Source: Struthio camelus (taxonomy: Eukaryota; Chordata; Aves; Struthioniformes; Struthionidae). Taken from it: a stretch of 64,000 nt of DNA. The stretch spans positions 25,714,997 through 25,778,996 of the forward strand of contig NC_090953.1 in assembly GCF_040807025.1 (NCBI RefSeq), in the 5' to 3' direction. Below, piece after piece: positions 12,901 to 27,900 of the stretch. The notes under the pieces were generated by a model that saw nothing but the letters and a program-made list of their open reading frames with translations, made no database searches and had not been told where the DNA came from. The stretch's first letter is position 1. Every line of letters starts with the position of its first letter. The translations under genes were made by a program, and so were the position numbers.

Positions 12901-15900
12901 GGAGAGTGGCCCCAGGACCTGGTTAGCTGGGGAGGGGGTGGAGTGGCCACAGCTGTGCAAAAGCATGGCTGGAGGTAATGCAGATAACAGATTAATCTTG
13001 CAGAAGGGGAGATTCTGCCTCACTTCCTTCTGAGAGGATTTGGAGGGATCTTTAACTAAATCCCAGTGCTAGAAAACTACCAGAGCAGCCTTGCAGGAGA
13101 TAGGTACTTGTGCCTTTGCATCCAACGTTTCTGGCATAACTTGACCCTTGCTGGGCTGCAGGGCAGTGCCTGGCTCTCCTTGGGACTTTGTGTTGAGAGC
13201 TTTTATTTAAAGGAGAGCATCTGGCCATTCTGGGAGTGGTGGACAGGGCAAGACTTGCACTGACCTCCAGGCTGGAATGGAGCTGCAGTAGGAAGAGGCA
13301 GGCACAGCCACTTGACTTTTTAGAGTCTTAGCGCTTAGTACCAGGCTGTGCTTGCACTAGATAGCTCTACATATGTCCTATGTCTGTTATGGGGGAGATG
13401 GTTGTGTAAGGACTGCTTTAGAGCCATTGATTTGAGCCAGTGTCCTTGCCCTTCCCTGCTCCTGTGTGGGAGCTATGCTAGGATCCTCCCCCTTTAAGAG
13501 ATGGCCTAGTTGGTCTTGTCCCTTTTGGCACAGATCCTGTTTTCCATGGCTCTGCTCCATCTCTGAGTGTTTGGACTGGGGACATCCCCCGAGGGGGCAG
13601 GGACAGGGAAGGAAAGCGTTCTCTGCAGGGCCTCTGGCAGCGGCGACCCTGCTGGGCTGTCCTTGGGCAGAGCTGCTCCCTGCTTTGCTGCCCTCCTCCT
13701 CCTGGGGACAGGAGAAGGCAGCTGGGAGCAGCCGTTCTGGGTGGGAGGGGGTTGTTCTGACCTGGTATCCCATCTCAAGTGGCCAGTAGCAAAGTCTAAG
13801 GAAGGGTGTATGAACAAGGTATTCCTGGAAAGCTATTTTTGCAGTATCTCCAAGCTTCTATTAAACGTGAGCTTTGGCCTGGACAATTTCTAGTCTAGAT
13901 CTGGAAGGGTTTTTATTTATTTATTTGTCCTGTGACTTGCTCTATGGGGTGGCTGGATATCTGTGTTTGGTGGCAGGGAGCTGAAGCAGGATGAGTATGT
14001 TTAAGCAGAAACCTTGTCTGTCTTGGCATGTGTGCAAGAGCTTGGACCATGGATTCATCTCCTGCCCTGGGTTGTCCTAGTGACCTCTCAAAGCCTGTGG
14101 GTTGTGGGCTGCAAAGGGGTGACTGGAGAGGCCCTGTTCAGTTCTTCCTCTGGAAGATGCTGGTCAGACCCCTGATTGTTGCTTGTTTGGTTTTCTTTTT
14201 GGGGGGAGGGCAGGAATCAGGACTGCCTACAGTGCCCAGGATGTGGGTACACCAAAGGCTTAGACTGGCAAGATGCCTCCTTTTCTTGCTGCTGCTGGTC
14301 GCATGTCTATACCTGGTCCTGGTCTGAGTGGTGATCTCTTCTCTCTCTGACTTATCTTGCTCTGTTCATGTCCCTTGAACGTATAACCCAGCTCTCTCTT
14401 AGCCTCACCTCTGTGAACAACTTTATTTAGCTTGTCACTTACCCTTTTCCAGGTTGGTCATGGATGTGCTGAATTGCAGAAGTCTCAAAACCAACCACTT
14501 ACTCTCATCTCTTCTCTTAACAAGCTCTTCTGAGCAGGGACCTTCCTTAATTTGTCCTGATATGCCTGGGGAAACCTTCTTTGAATATCTTAGCTGGTAA
14601 TGTTTGGGGAATGGCTGTCTTGGGATTCCTCAGACTTTCTTCAGGGCAACACTAGTCCTTGGTGGGTGCTGTGGGTAGCCTGGCATCCCTTCTCCAAAGC
14701 TCTCAATAGTGAGAGACCAGGCCTGAAGGATGTCCTCCTCCAGCCTTCCAGGTGTCCAGGCCTCTTCAGGACACCTATAGGAGCAGGACACCTTCTCTTT
14801 TCCTTGGCAGTGACTTAGAGACAGCTTTAGGAGCTTGTTACCTCTGACAAAGAGCTTTCCTAGGCACCTGCACTGCTCTGTTCAAGCTCTTGTAGGGGCT
14901 CCGAGTAACTGACTTTCTCCTTCCCCAAGCAACTGCACGTCTTCCGTTCTATCACGCCTGTCGCAAAGACTTACTGAGCGATGCATCACAGGACCATTTA
15001 GAGACCCAACAGGGATGCAGATTTCTATCTGCTTGGAAGAAACATCCATTCTGAGGTCTAAGCACACTCAAATCCTGAAATATTGAAAAGGAACAGTACT
15101 TTCACATGGCTGAGGCACATGTGTGGAGGATGGTGGCACACTCTTCCCCTGCAAGAGATGGCCTGGTGCCTTCTGAGAATGTGCAGCAGGCACTCTGCCT
15201 CTGCATTGCTCATGCCAAGCTACAAGCACCAAAATCTTTGCGGTGCAGTCTCTTGGCTTGCTTGCTGCTGCTGCCCACTCCACCTGGGCACAGCTGGCCC
15301 TGGAGTGATGTCCCCGATGAGGGGCTGGGTGGGGGGATTGTAGGACAGCATCTGGACATGCAAAGCATTTTGTGAGTGGGGGGAGGTAGCAGCCCTCAGT
15401 CTCAGCAGGCATGGGGAAAAAGAGGGACTGCAGATCTCAAGATTCATGATCAGTGTCTATCCTGCAGGCTTAAGCTGCTTTCTGAGCTGATGTGAAGGGT
15501 GTAACTCTGCCCTGGCAGGACTGTCCTAGGTACAGGAGCTTGGGGGAGGTACTCATCTTCCTGTTTCCTCCTGGAAGCAGGAGAAACTTTCCTGCTTTGG
15601 GCAATCAGGCTCCCCAAAGCATCCTGTAGTTGTGTGAGGTTTGGCTGCCCCCAAAGAGGGGGCAGAAGCTCTGCTGCATGTTCTGATGTTCTCAGGCTGC
15701 AGCGTAGGAGCAGGGCAAGTGTGTGCTGCTTGCTTTTGTGGGAAAAGAGGTTTAATGAGGTGTCAAATACAACCCAGTCCCTCTGGGGAAGGGGAAATGG
15801 CTGAGCAAAAACTAAAATGTGGGAGCAGAATGCTTTTGCCCTGGAATTGTGAGCGGGTCACTTCAGACTAGAAGCAGGCCAAGAGATGAGCTTTGGCACT

Positions 15901-18900
15901 GTGCTCCTGGTTTGGTTATGTTCCCAGCTGATGGCTGTGATGTTCTACAGCCTGGAAGGGTCTGGTGCTGTTAGTGCCATTCTGAGCATTTAGGCATCAG
16001 TGTTATCCCATGACCTCTCACTGACTTGTTTGGGACTGCCTGAGTGGGTGTCATCCCCATGTAACGAAAAGCAAGGAACATAGAGCACCATCTTCCCATG
16101 GTTTTCTCTCTTCCTTCTCTTCTCTGTCAGTGCTGGCCAAGCTGTGATGCAGTCTCCTGGTCCATAATGACTACAGAAATCACCAAGACACAAGTATAGT
16201 GCATAGCTTCCCTTTCCAGCTCTGTGCTGACTTACAGGAAATCTTAGCAGATGCATCATGCTGCTTCCTATGAAAATAGGCTGGCAGCCAACATTTCCCA
16301 GTGCAGGGAGAAGGTGGCTGTGATGGTCTGACTGTCAAACAATGCTCCTAGGCCATGTGCCTCCTTCTTTCTGGCTGTTCATGTGAGCTATAAAGCTGTC
16401 TATTAAAGTTTTCCTCTGGTACTATGTTTGTGCTTTTGCATGCCAAGTGCGTTTGGGGGTGATACATGACCTCTACAGCTTGGAAAGAGGAATGACCTCC
16501 TTGGACTTGCTGCAGCACAGCCAACTTCTGGTTGGGCACAGCAATGTACCATAAGAGGTGGCTTGGAAGCAACATCTAAAGGGTCTGTTTCCTGTTGGGG
16601 AAGGAGCAGGGATGGGCCCCAAATCATCCTTGCAACAATGTCCTGTGGCTTTTGTGGAAGTCCAAGATGTACGTATATGGTGGTGAGGTGACTTTCAATC
16701 AGTGGCTGAAATGAGGTTCTAGGATGGACTAAAGAAAGGAGGTCTAGCATATGGCTGTGTTTTATCCCTGTAGATAGGGCTAGAAAGGTAGCTGGGGCTT
16801 TTATCAGTCTCTTCTGGAGCTTTTTGATATGTGTCAACCTCTGCTTTAGTGCATTTGGCAGTGTATGGTCTTCTAGTAGTCTTCAAGTTTTAGCATGCAT
16901 TAAGGTCCACTTCAAGGACTATGGGGCTGCTGTCCACACCCTATTCAACCCAAACTTACTCTCCTAGGGTCCTGAATCTGACTTGTAAAGGTCTAAATTC
17001 TTTCCTAGAAATAAGGAGAGGACTTGATGCCCCTGACAGAGGAAAACACTCCTCTAATGTAGGGGAGAGCTAGTGCCTGCAAGGCCGCATTTCATGCGAG
17101 GTAACCTACCTCCATTGGACCTGGCTTCTGAAGCGCTGTATTCTTCCTCTGGAACTAAACATCTCCTTTCATTAGACCTTGTTGACCTTTCTCCTAGGTA
17201 CGGACGCTATTTGTCAGTGGCCTTCCTGTGGACATCAAACCCAGAGAGCTCTACCTGCTCTTCCGACCATTCAAGGTAACGTTTATCTTGCCTATGCCGT
17301 TCCAAGGACTTCCAGCTCTGAGCAGTGTCTGGGGTGCCGGGTGAGCAGCCTCTGCAGGGCCGCATTCAGTGCGGTGGCTGTGAACTGGAGGCCTGCAGCT
17401 CTAGGAGGAGTGGCCTGCTCTTTCCTTCTCCCTCTGCTCTTCTGCCAGACTGTGAGGAAAATAAGATCTGTGGCTTGGCTTAGGTGCATTCAAGCCTGGC
17501 CTTTAGTGGGAAAGATGCTGTCTTGTGGCCAGCCTTGCAGCCAAGGAAGCCTATTGGAGAGAGCAGCAAGGATGAAATGGGAAACTGGACCTTTTGTGAA
17601 AGCTTTAGGAATCTGATAGGAAGCCAGAATGGTATCTCACAGACTGCACTCAGCTGGGTAACCTCCCTTGGAGCCTGTTGGTGCAATCATCCCATCTCCA
17701 AGTTCAGTGAAGGCTGCTTGGTGTGCCCTGCTACCCAACTGGGCCAGCCCTGGGTACTTCCTTGGCTCTTGGATGTGTCCTGATGGACCAGGTTCTAGTT
17801 GCATAACTGTCCATCCTTTACTGGATCTTTCCCTCTTGCCACACCAAGGACTGGAGTAGCACTTCTCCTTCCATGTGCTGGTGCTTCCAGTTGTCAGAGA
17901 GTAGTTGTGGCTCCACACAGCCACTCAAAGCAGCCTGTGTGGGTGCATGGAGGCTGCTGAGGGTCCAGTGAATCAACTTCTTGAATACATGGACTTAATC
18001 CATATGATAGCACAATAAGCTGCAGAAAGGACACTTGAGGAACAAGGCCTGTGCTGAGGGTCCTTTACCCTGCACCAGCTGACCTTCAGCTGGGCGGTAC
18101 TAGTTGGAGGGTACCTGTCTGCTTTGGGTAAGGGGAGGTGAATATCGATCGCTCTGCGAGTTATCCCTTACCCTGCAAATGTGGACCTGGGGTGTGAAGG
18201 CAGTGCAGTTTGCTCAGGGTGCTGCTTTGGGATGCTTCAACTCGGGGTCTTGTCTGATCTGGGACACCCACCATGGTATTGCAGCACGTGGGCTGTCCTT
18301 GGGGGAAGTGGGTGGCTCATTGCCTGACAAGTGCTGGGACCCATGAGCGAGTCTGTGCCCAGAGCTATGGTAATGTCCTGGGACGACTCTTCCAGTCTGC
18401 CCGGTCAGGGCCACAGCCTGTCTTGGTGTTTCACTGAGTGGCTTGTGTAGGCTGTACCTGGGCAAGGACCCATGTTGTGCCAATTAAGTAATGTGCCCAT
18501 TGGGTGTAAGTTGACCTGCTGTTGCCTCCAGCTTGTTCCTATGCGAGACATGGGAAGCCAGATGCATGGCCAGTGAAGACTTGAAGTCCTTGTTGTTAGC
18601 ACCCCTCTAGTACAGGGTGCTCTGTGCTCCCTAGGCAGTAGCTGGGGGGGCACTTATCTTAGAAGCTTCAGGAAGAGCTGGAAAACAGATTTCTTCCCAA
18701 AGGGGCAGAACAGACTAGCTGAGATACTTGCTCTGCTCCTGGATTAACTTCAATGGCCTCTTTTTGGTGGGGAAGAGAAGGCTAGCTCCTCTGGAGAAGG
18801 GTTCATGTACCTCCCCCTGCTACAAACCCTGCCTTGCAAAGGGCTTGGTGCTGCAGGAACTCCTGAAGCTCTCATATCATGTCTTGCTTGCAGCTCTGCT

Positions 18901-21900
18901 CCTTCAGGAACCTGACACTGACTTGTTTTCTTCCCTTCCTTAGGGTTATGAAGGGTCACTGATCAAGCTAACATCAAAGCAGGTACCTCCTTCCTCCTGC
19001 CTGGGTATTTTTGGCTTCTGCTAGAAGAAAACTAAACTTGCTGAGAGGAGAGGTGGAACAGACTCTATTTCGCTGTGTGGAGCATTGTGTTCAGTGTCGT
19101 GTACACAGCTGGGCTCTGTTCACACACCCTGTCCTGGTGGCCCTGAGCACTCTGCATGTTCTGAATGTATCTGTATCTTCTGTAGCTATGAGTTGTATGG
19201 GCTGCTGCTTGTGCTCAGTCTTCAGCTGGGTGAAACCTGATGCTTCAGCCTCAAACCCTGTGCTGGCAGAAAGCTTCCCCTATCCCATCCTAACTAAGGC
19301 TGTGGTTCTGACAAGATAACCATGGTCAGAACTGAAACTCTTGTGGGCAAGGGGGACTGCTGCTGGTGGCTGCTGGGATGTGAAGTTTCCCCACACGTAG
19401 GAACATTGAAGCATTTGGTGTAGTGGAAACAGATGGAGAGCAGGAGTCTTGGACCTCTAGCTCTGCGCAAGGGCCCTCTGTAAGCTCAGATGGTCTCTTT
19501 TTGACTGCTGTCCGGGGCAGAGAGGTTGGCAGGGTAGTCTGAAGAGTTGGAAGAGACTCCCAAACTGAAATCAGCATTATTTCTTCTAGCCAGTTGGTTT
19601 TGTGACCTTTGACAGCCGGGCTGGTGCTGAAGCAGCAAAGAACGCCTTAAACGTGAGTACCTGATGTGTCAGGAGGCCCCAGGGAGGGCTGAGGTTAGCT
19701 GTATGCCATGCTGTAGCTAGACCTAGAGCCACTTCTAAGCCAGCTGTGGGCTAGACTGACACTGGCCTTGTCTGTAATATAGGAAAGGCCAGGCTGGCTC
19801 CTAGGTACCTGCAGGCATAGGGCAATATGTCACTGACAGCCTGTAATGCTATACTGAGGCCAACTTGTATCTAGCCTCAGCTTTTGAGGCTCTAGGGTGA
19901 GCTCACCAGATTAGTCTGGTAGTGAAACATTTTGTGGCAACGTTCATCTGTCTTATGGCCATAAGACTTGCTTGGTGCTGGCTTGTTAAAGCTTTGCTTG
20001 CCAAATGCCCTAATGAAAAGCGTGTGGCAGTTCAGTAGAGCAGGGCATTGCTCTGGACTTTGGCCTGCCAGGACCTCTGCAGCTAGAATGTACCTGCTTC
20101 AGGAGGGCATAGAATAAGGAAACATGCCTTCCCGTGTGCCTGTTTCCATGGCAGGACCAAAGCTGGCTGGTACAGGATTGCTTAGCGTGTTCACCACATT
20201 CCCAAACTGCTACAGCTCAAAAAAGGGCATGAGGAATGTGGCAGGTATGGCCCAAGCTATCTGCATCCCATGTGGCCCTGCAGAATGTAGTGGGATCTAG
20301 GCAGCAAAACCTGCTGAGATAGGCCTGCCCTGCTGCATGACCCTGCCTCAGGCAGCTGGGCATGTGGCTATGCCTCTGCCTAGGCTGGCAGTGGGTGTAG
20401 GAGCGCCACAGATAGCCCAATCTTTATTGGAGCTTCCTATCCCAGCTCCAGCAAAGTGAAATCTTCCCTGACCACCACTGGTGGCAGTTGCTATTATGCC
20501 TGCTGGGGAACTGCACGTAAAGAGCAATGCTGTATGCCACATCTTGGTGGTAGTAGTAGGCCCTTTTCTGGTTGTATGGTCCTAGGCCAGCTGAATGTGG
20601 AAACACAAGCCTGTGGGAGCTTTAGTGTTGCAGTGGACATGCAACTACAGTGCAATGGCCTCCATTCCCCAGTTAGGCTTTGCTCCATGAGTAGACGGAG
20701 CCTTTTCTTGGACTGGAAACCTCCCTGCTGAGAGACTCTATGCTTTCTCCTGCCGCAGGGCATCCGCTTCGACCCAGAGAACCCCCAGACCTTGCGGTTA
20801 GAGTTTGCTAAAGCCAACACAAAGATGGCCAAGAGCAAGCTGATGGCCACACCAAACCCCACCAATATCCACCCTGCCCTGGGCGCACACTTCATTGCAC
20901 GAGACCCCTGTGAGTATGCTGGGAGGCAGTTTGAGGTAGTGCCTGGTCCAACCCAGGAGATGCCTAGCACCGGGTGTGCTAGTGTTGGGACTTGGCATAG
21001 CCAGGATGGAAAAGATGCCTCTTAGCCACATACAATCTGGTTGAAGCCTGCCCAGTACAGTAAGGCCAGCACACTGGTTGCAGGAGAACAACCGGCATAC
21101 AGTAAAGCTTCTGGCCAATGCTGCAAACATTGGGAAAGCAGAGCTGTTTCTTGTAGACGAAGTGATGCCACTCAAGTGCTTAAACCACCTCTAGGTGCAA
21201 AGCAGCAAGGGCCGGTCCTGTCCCCTGCACACTCAGCATAGTGCAGTGAGGCAAACAGCTCTGCTGCAGCTTGTCAGGCAGCCCACAGCATGGCACTGAG
21301 CCTCATCTTTTCTGTTGTCCCGCAGCACCAGCCCTGTGCTGTGTGCTTGTACCAGACTGCCTAAGACCCCATGCCACCTGTTGTAGGTCCCTTGGGGATG
21401 GAGCTGTCTTCCTGGGCTCTCCTGGCAAGGCTGGGAAGCTGGAGGAGCAGTTGGTCGCAGTGACACTGCAGGAGTACTATATATCTCAGTGCTATATTTT
21501 AAACCTCCCTGGGACAGCAGTGCAGAATCTTGGTTTTGAGCTGAAAATCCAGAGTGTCTCAAGTAGGCTGTTGGGGCAAGCTACTAAAATGCTATCACCT
21601 TGTGTCCTCCTGTCTAGATGACCTGACTGGAGCGGCTCTCATTCCAGCATCCCCAGAAGCATGGGCTCCCTACCCACTGTACACCACGGAGCTAACCCCT
21701 GCCATCCCCCATGCTGCGTTCACATACCCGGCAGCTGCTGCTGCAGCTGCTGCTCTTCACGCTCAGGTGAGTTGCTTCTGGCCTCCCTTGCTGAGAACTG
21801 TGCTCTCCTCTCTCACTGTCCCCTGGTGCTTGCTCCCTTGGGTCTCTCTTTGGCTGGTTCGATTCTGGCATCTGCGCCTTGACTCCTGGGCCAAAACTCT

Positions 21901-24900
21901 GGCTGAAGTGGATGAGCCCCCCAGCCCTGAACAAACCACAGGGGAAACATTAAAGCACTGGCTACCGAGTAAATGGGCAGCCTGAATGCAGTCGGAGCTC
22001 AGCACTGATTTCTGGCCCTGCAGGTCCAGCCTGCTTCCCTGCTATAGGCAGGCAGCTGGGGGAAGTCAATGCTCAACTTTGGCTAGCTCTGCTGGTCTCT
22101 GTGGCCAAAGAACCGTGTTGTGGGACTGCTGTGAGGAAATGCTACATACCAGTGAATAACATAGCTATGAAATGTCCTCTTTGAAAGTGGAAGTTGCAGT
22201 GGGCTGCTGAAGCTGAGGCTCGCTTGGAACCCACTTGGGCTAAGTGACTTGGACATACTTTTGAAGCTAAGGGGGACATGATTTAGCAGAGCCCTGCCAC
22301 AGCAAAGAACTGAGGTCTGTTCATGGGGGGAGGGGGGTATGTTAGCTGCTCTGGATGCAAGCTAGAGTTGATTTGTGTATGGGCCTACGGAGATGCTAGC
22401 AGTTGTGCATCTGGCTGCCTGGTATCCCAGAGGATCTGCTTGCTGACAGCTGAGGTGTAGGGATGTCTGTGCTTTAATGTACTGAGACGAACACCCCTGC
22501 TGAACATAAGACCCTGAAACCAGAAACGCAAGGAGAAAGCCCAGACTGAGATGTGTCCTAATTCCAGGTTAAGATGCTTGGTTTGGAGCACTTGGAATAG
22601 GCGAACTTGTCAATCCTGTCCCTACCTTGCTTGGTGATATCCACCAGCTGCGCTCTGTACGATTTGGTCTCTGCTCCTTTAATAGTGTCATGGGGAGCCA
22701 GGGCAGTGGTGACTCTGGGCTTAGTTTACAGAGCATCAGGGTTTAACCTTTCCTCTGTCCATTGTGCTAAGCAGGGTGTTTGTTTAGCTTGACTTTTCCC
22801 TGCTTAGCTTGAAAGGAAGAGGAGCTGTATCCCCTCACCTTGTCCACCTGGCTGACAGTTCAGTCAGCATCCTCCTGCTCCTGCAAGCCTCTTGACTGTG
22901 TTACTATCTGGCTTCAACCCAAACATGTTTCCTGGATGTAACATGGAGAAACCGGAGGGGATGCAAACTGCTGGCCAGCCTAGGCTTGTCTGTCCTGCCC
23001 CTCATTCACTTGCAGGCCTCTGCTGCTTTTGTCCTTCTGCCAGTGAGCTAGCGTTGGGCTGAAGCTCCTACAGGGTAGGTGAGAAGTATGTGGGGCCCAG
23101 GGCAGGACCAGGTACTGGCTTGCTGTTCCAAGGGCCTCCAGTGCCAGACTGCTCTTCCAGGTAAGCTGGTCCTTCAGCTGGGAGTGGCCAACACCTAGTG
23201 AAGAGTTGTGCTTGCTGGCCTTGTCTAACAGTTATCAATGGTGCCTGTGGCTACTGGAGCACCTCTGTGTATGCTCTGTTCCAGGGTAGCCCAGGAGAGC
23301 AGGCTTTTCTTCTGTCTTTCCTTCCCTGCCCCTTCGTGTGGGACAGCAGAGCTAAGGGGGCTGTTGGTGGTTGAATTGCCGCAGTCAGAAAGGGCTGGAA
23401 AAGCCCTTTCTGGACTGGCTGAGATAGTTGAGGGAGGTGAAGCCATTACTGTGGATCCTTCAAGGATGATCATGTCATGCAGAGACCCTGAGTGCGAGGG
23501 TTAGACCCTTACCAGAGACTTTATGGAGTATGGTGGGGAAGGAACAGTCCTGCTTTACTGAAATGGTGAGGTATCAAGGAGGCCTTCAGCCAGATCTTCT
23601 CCCCTTGGGATCTGGGTTTTAGTTCCTGCTATCCAGCTGACAGGTTACTCATTCAGGACAGACAGCTTTACTATCTAGATTTTCTGGCCTGAAGAGAGAT
23701 CCTGAGGCCTGAACAGTCTGTAACAAGTGATGTGCCCCATGGCCCTAGGGAGCCAGAGTAGCCCCTCCAGACTGTGGCCATGGCTGGACCTAGTGCTCTC
23801 CTGAAGAAGAGCAGCCAGGCTGGCTGAGCAGTTACAGCTGCTCCTCACCGTGCTGTACTTGAGCTGGCGGTGACCTCTCAGGGAGACGTTCTGGCGTGGT
23901 ATATGTTACCCATAAAATTTTATGGAGTTAAACATTACTCAGGCTGGCAGTTTTGAGCTGCCTGATCTGTAGGCTGGAGTCCTTTCCCTTGCAGAGCTGA
24001 GGCAGGGTGGAGTGAGTCAGTGAGCTGACTTTTGTTCATGAACTGGGCTAAAAGCTTTAACCTTGGTTTTGGTGTGCTGAGCCCTCTGCCCTTGCTTTTA
24101 GGGGCCTGCTCACCTCGCTACAGTGGCATGGGGGATGTGTACTGTACTCCAGGGCAGCAGCTCCTCATCCTGCTGGGATCAATGTTGGCTGGAGGAAGTT
24201 CGAGGGATGGCTGGAGCCGTAGAAGCTCTGTAACCATCAGTCCTAGGGAGAGCGCACAGTAAGAGGCAGTAGCTGAGCTGAGAGCTTGTAGCAAAGGATT
24301 TAAGCTTCAAGTACCTGGATGCTCATCCTCTCGCTGCTCCATGCTCAAGTCTGGTAGTGAGCATGAGAGGAGGTGGCTGCCTTTTGTCATCTGCTCGTGC
24401 GACCTCCAAGCAAGAGCTGCTTGGAGGGCTGGTGTGAGTGACAAGGGGCAGGAGATGGCGTGAGGCTGGCCTGGCCTCGGTTTGCCTACCAAGGAGCCCT
24501 CGGTAGGCTGCTTGCAGACTAGACTGACGACTGCTACTCCTGGTACTGCTGTGTTGCTGTATCATGGCAGTGCTCCTTCCAGGCAACAGGCTGATGTAGC
24601 TATGACTATGACCCGAGCCTGCCCATTTAAAAGCTTCAGCCCATGGGGACTCTACTGATTTTTAAGATTGTCCCATTTGCCTTCCCTTCCTCCCACCCTC
24701 TCTCAAATCCCTCCTTTGATGTCCCTAGTGAACTTCAGCCATGATGCCATCGCAGGCTAGCCCTGAAGCTCAGAGCTGTCCCTGGAGATGGGACACCCTA
24801 GTGATGCCTTATTACAGCTAGTGGAGTGGCTGTGCTACAGCTCCATTCCTAGAAGTGTTAAGCATGATGGCAGCCACGTCTGGAAAGACTGGTAAGGTAA

Positions 24901-27900
24901 CCATCTCTCCTCCAAGGTGCACCATGGGATTTGCAAGCTTCTGCCCATCTCTGTAGCCCATATCTCCTTGGCAACCCAGTGCATGGGCCTCACGCTACCC
25001 ACCCACCAGAGCCTGGGGAATGAGATGCCAGGCGTTCTTTCTAACCCACATCTCCGACTTGGCAGCACACAACATGGCGCACACAGCATGGCACCATCTT
25101 ACATCAGCTCCTCCCAGCTGAGCCAGGCTCAGCCAGGTCCCACCTGTGGGAGGGGAGTAGCCTGGTTGAGCTGGGGCAGAGACAACCTGCCGCTTGGTGC
25201 AAAAGAAACCTTGTCTCTCCCCAAACACAACCCTTCAAGGGCAACCAGAAATACACTCTGACCTCACTCCTGGCACCCGGTGGGGGAGGTGAGTGATGTG
25301 ATAGCTGAAGCACACAACTAAATTCTACTGGGCACGTTAGACAACAGCACTTGCCGGTCACTTCATTCCAGGATTGCATACCGGGACAGACCTGACCTTA
25401 ATGATTGGTCTAATCTCACCTCTTTCTTCTCCAGTTACTGGAAACGAAGCCAGTTTCTACCTTGAGCTTGGCTTCTCTTTGCAGCCTGAAATCACAGGCA
25501 GGACGCAGCTCTTGTGAGCCATAACGAAGGGAATCTGCAGCCTGGGAGGGATGGGAGTTGTGTAGGAACTTGGGATCTTGGGGAGGGATGGAAATGGCCT
25601 TGCCTGGCAATAGCTGGCTGGGAGGATAGTTTTTGTGGCCAACCCTAACTGAAGTCTTAGGGTTAATGTGTGTTTTTTTTTTTTTTTTTATGCTTCTGGT
25701 CTCAGACTCGTATTTCTCCTGCAGTGGTTCTGGATAGGCTTTTTTGCTGCATAGTAGTGATGTCAGGCAAGGGGAGTCATCAAAGATGGGGCCCAGGGCT
25801 GCCTTTGTCCTTGGAGGATGTGCAAGACTGGGATGCACGCATGCTGAGCTGGTCCCCTGGGAGAAGGGGTGGGCTTGACACAAGGATAGAGGCAAGGATA
25901 CAGCTTGTCTTGTTGTCCTTAGACCTGCATGTAGTGCCTATGTGATGGAGTCAAGTTATGTTGTTTCTGATGTAAAACTGCTTGTTTTGGAGTGCCTCTA
26001 ACCCAGCCTCTGAGCAGGCAGTAGGAGATGAGATACAAGGGGCCCTCAGCACTCCTGGAGCTCTTCTGAGCAAAGAGATACTTCTAGCTATGGCAACACC
26101 TCTGGAGGCAGGACTCTGCTATGGGCAGGACTTGCCCTGCAGAGCAGGGCATTAAACATGGGAGTGTCTGATCCGTGGGTGCCTGGATCAAGTACATGGA
26201 TGAGGCTGGTGGTGGCCACCACTGGCTGCTTGTAGGAGATCAAGTTAACATGTTGGGTAGCTGGAGCCTGCCTGTGGTAGACGTTTCTAAGGCAGGGAGC
26301 AGATCATGGAGTGAAAGTTCAAAGCTGTCTATGCCATTGGAGATGGGGTGCCCTAGGTGCCCTCAGCCTCTGCATTGCTGCCCCTGGTAGTGGCCTTCTC
26401 TGGAGGCTGTGAGTAGACTGTGGAGATAGCCCTCTGAAACTGGGATCTGCCCAAGTGAGGAGTGGAAGGAAGGTGCAGTCCCAGCTCTGCTCTGTGTCTA
26501 TGTGGTGGTGAGGAGTCCAGCAGAACCTTAAGGCATCCCAGCACTGAATGGAGGCAGAGCACATCGATGGAAGGGGAGGTCAGTGCCCTGAGTAATTCTC
26601 CAACCTTTCCCTCCTGACTGCTGCCCTGGCTGGTTCAGGAGAAAATGCTTCTCCTGAGCAGTGGCTGCTGTTGTGGATTGACGTGTGGCTGGTCCCAGTG
26701 GCTGTGACCTGGCACTGGCCCTAGAGAGCGGGGAACATGGGGTAGTTCCTCTAGGGGGTGGGCTCAGGTGATGTGCTCCCCCTTGAGTACCTGGCTCCTG
26801 CCAGGATGCTGCTGTTAGCTGGGCTGTGTGAGTGTGTGGGTGCCACCAGCCTGACTGAGCCCAGGAGCACTGAGCAGTGGGCACCAGTGTGACCCCCTGG
26901 AGTGCAGAGATCCTGCTCTTGCATGCTGCTGAGTCCTCGCCTGCCATTTAGGGTCTCCTCTGTGTAGTCTCCTGGACTTCATGTTGTGGCAGCTAAGCTC
27001 TATTAGACCCCCACCTTGGGATGGGAGGCTGGAAATGATGACAAGCTTTCTGTGCCTAATAACTTGTTGCCTGTTTATTGGGGCTGTTACATAGGATTCA
27101 CCAGCATAACTGTTCAGGGCAATCTCTATGCCTCAGACAGGCATGATGCACTCTGCAAGGCCTTCCTGACTGTGGCGTTCTCCTAAACTCCAGTGACTTT
27201 GGGGTGGCACTGACTGGGCAAGCAGCACTGACAGGCTCTCCCCAAGCCAGTGTGTTCTTCTAAACAGAAAAAAGCAGGTGGGAGCTGCTCTTGGCTCCTC
27301 CAGGTACCTGCTGAGTAGCCATTATATCTAAAACACCTGATGGGTGAACTGGACCAAGATGCTGTCAGAAGTGACTTTGCAAACTGGTCAGCACTAACTT
27401 GCCCTAGCTAGCTCAAACCAAATGAGCAAAGTCGTACAACCCACTGCCATCCTGGAAAAAGGAGAAATGCTTGTTTGTTGAGGTCTGCTAGCTAGGTATG
27501 TCATCACAAGCTGTAGCATAGGCTGCCTTGAGACCCAGGGGAGTACAGGGCATTACATGTTGAAATGACTTGTCTGTTGAAATGCCCCTTCTGAGCAACA
27601 GGGAGGGTCAGTGCCTGTCCTTTCCTGCCTGCTCCTCAGCAGGGTGCAAGGTGTGCTGATCCTCCAGCTCTCCCTGACCACAGCTGCCTAAAGAGATGTA
27701 CATGCAGTTTGTGCTTGGTTCAACTGCAGCGAGGTTTTCCTGCTCTAGGCTGAGCTGCTTGGGTCTTGCACAGCGTGCAAGCATTAGATGCTTGTCTCCT
27801 CATCCTCCTAAAATCCCAGCCCTCTCAAGGACCCTGGAGGCAGATGGCTTGAATGAAGCACCTGCTGCTGAGGCTAGAAGGACCTGGCTAGAGAGTGCTA

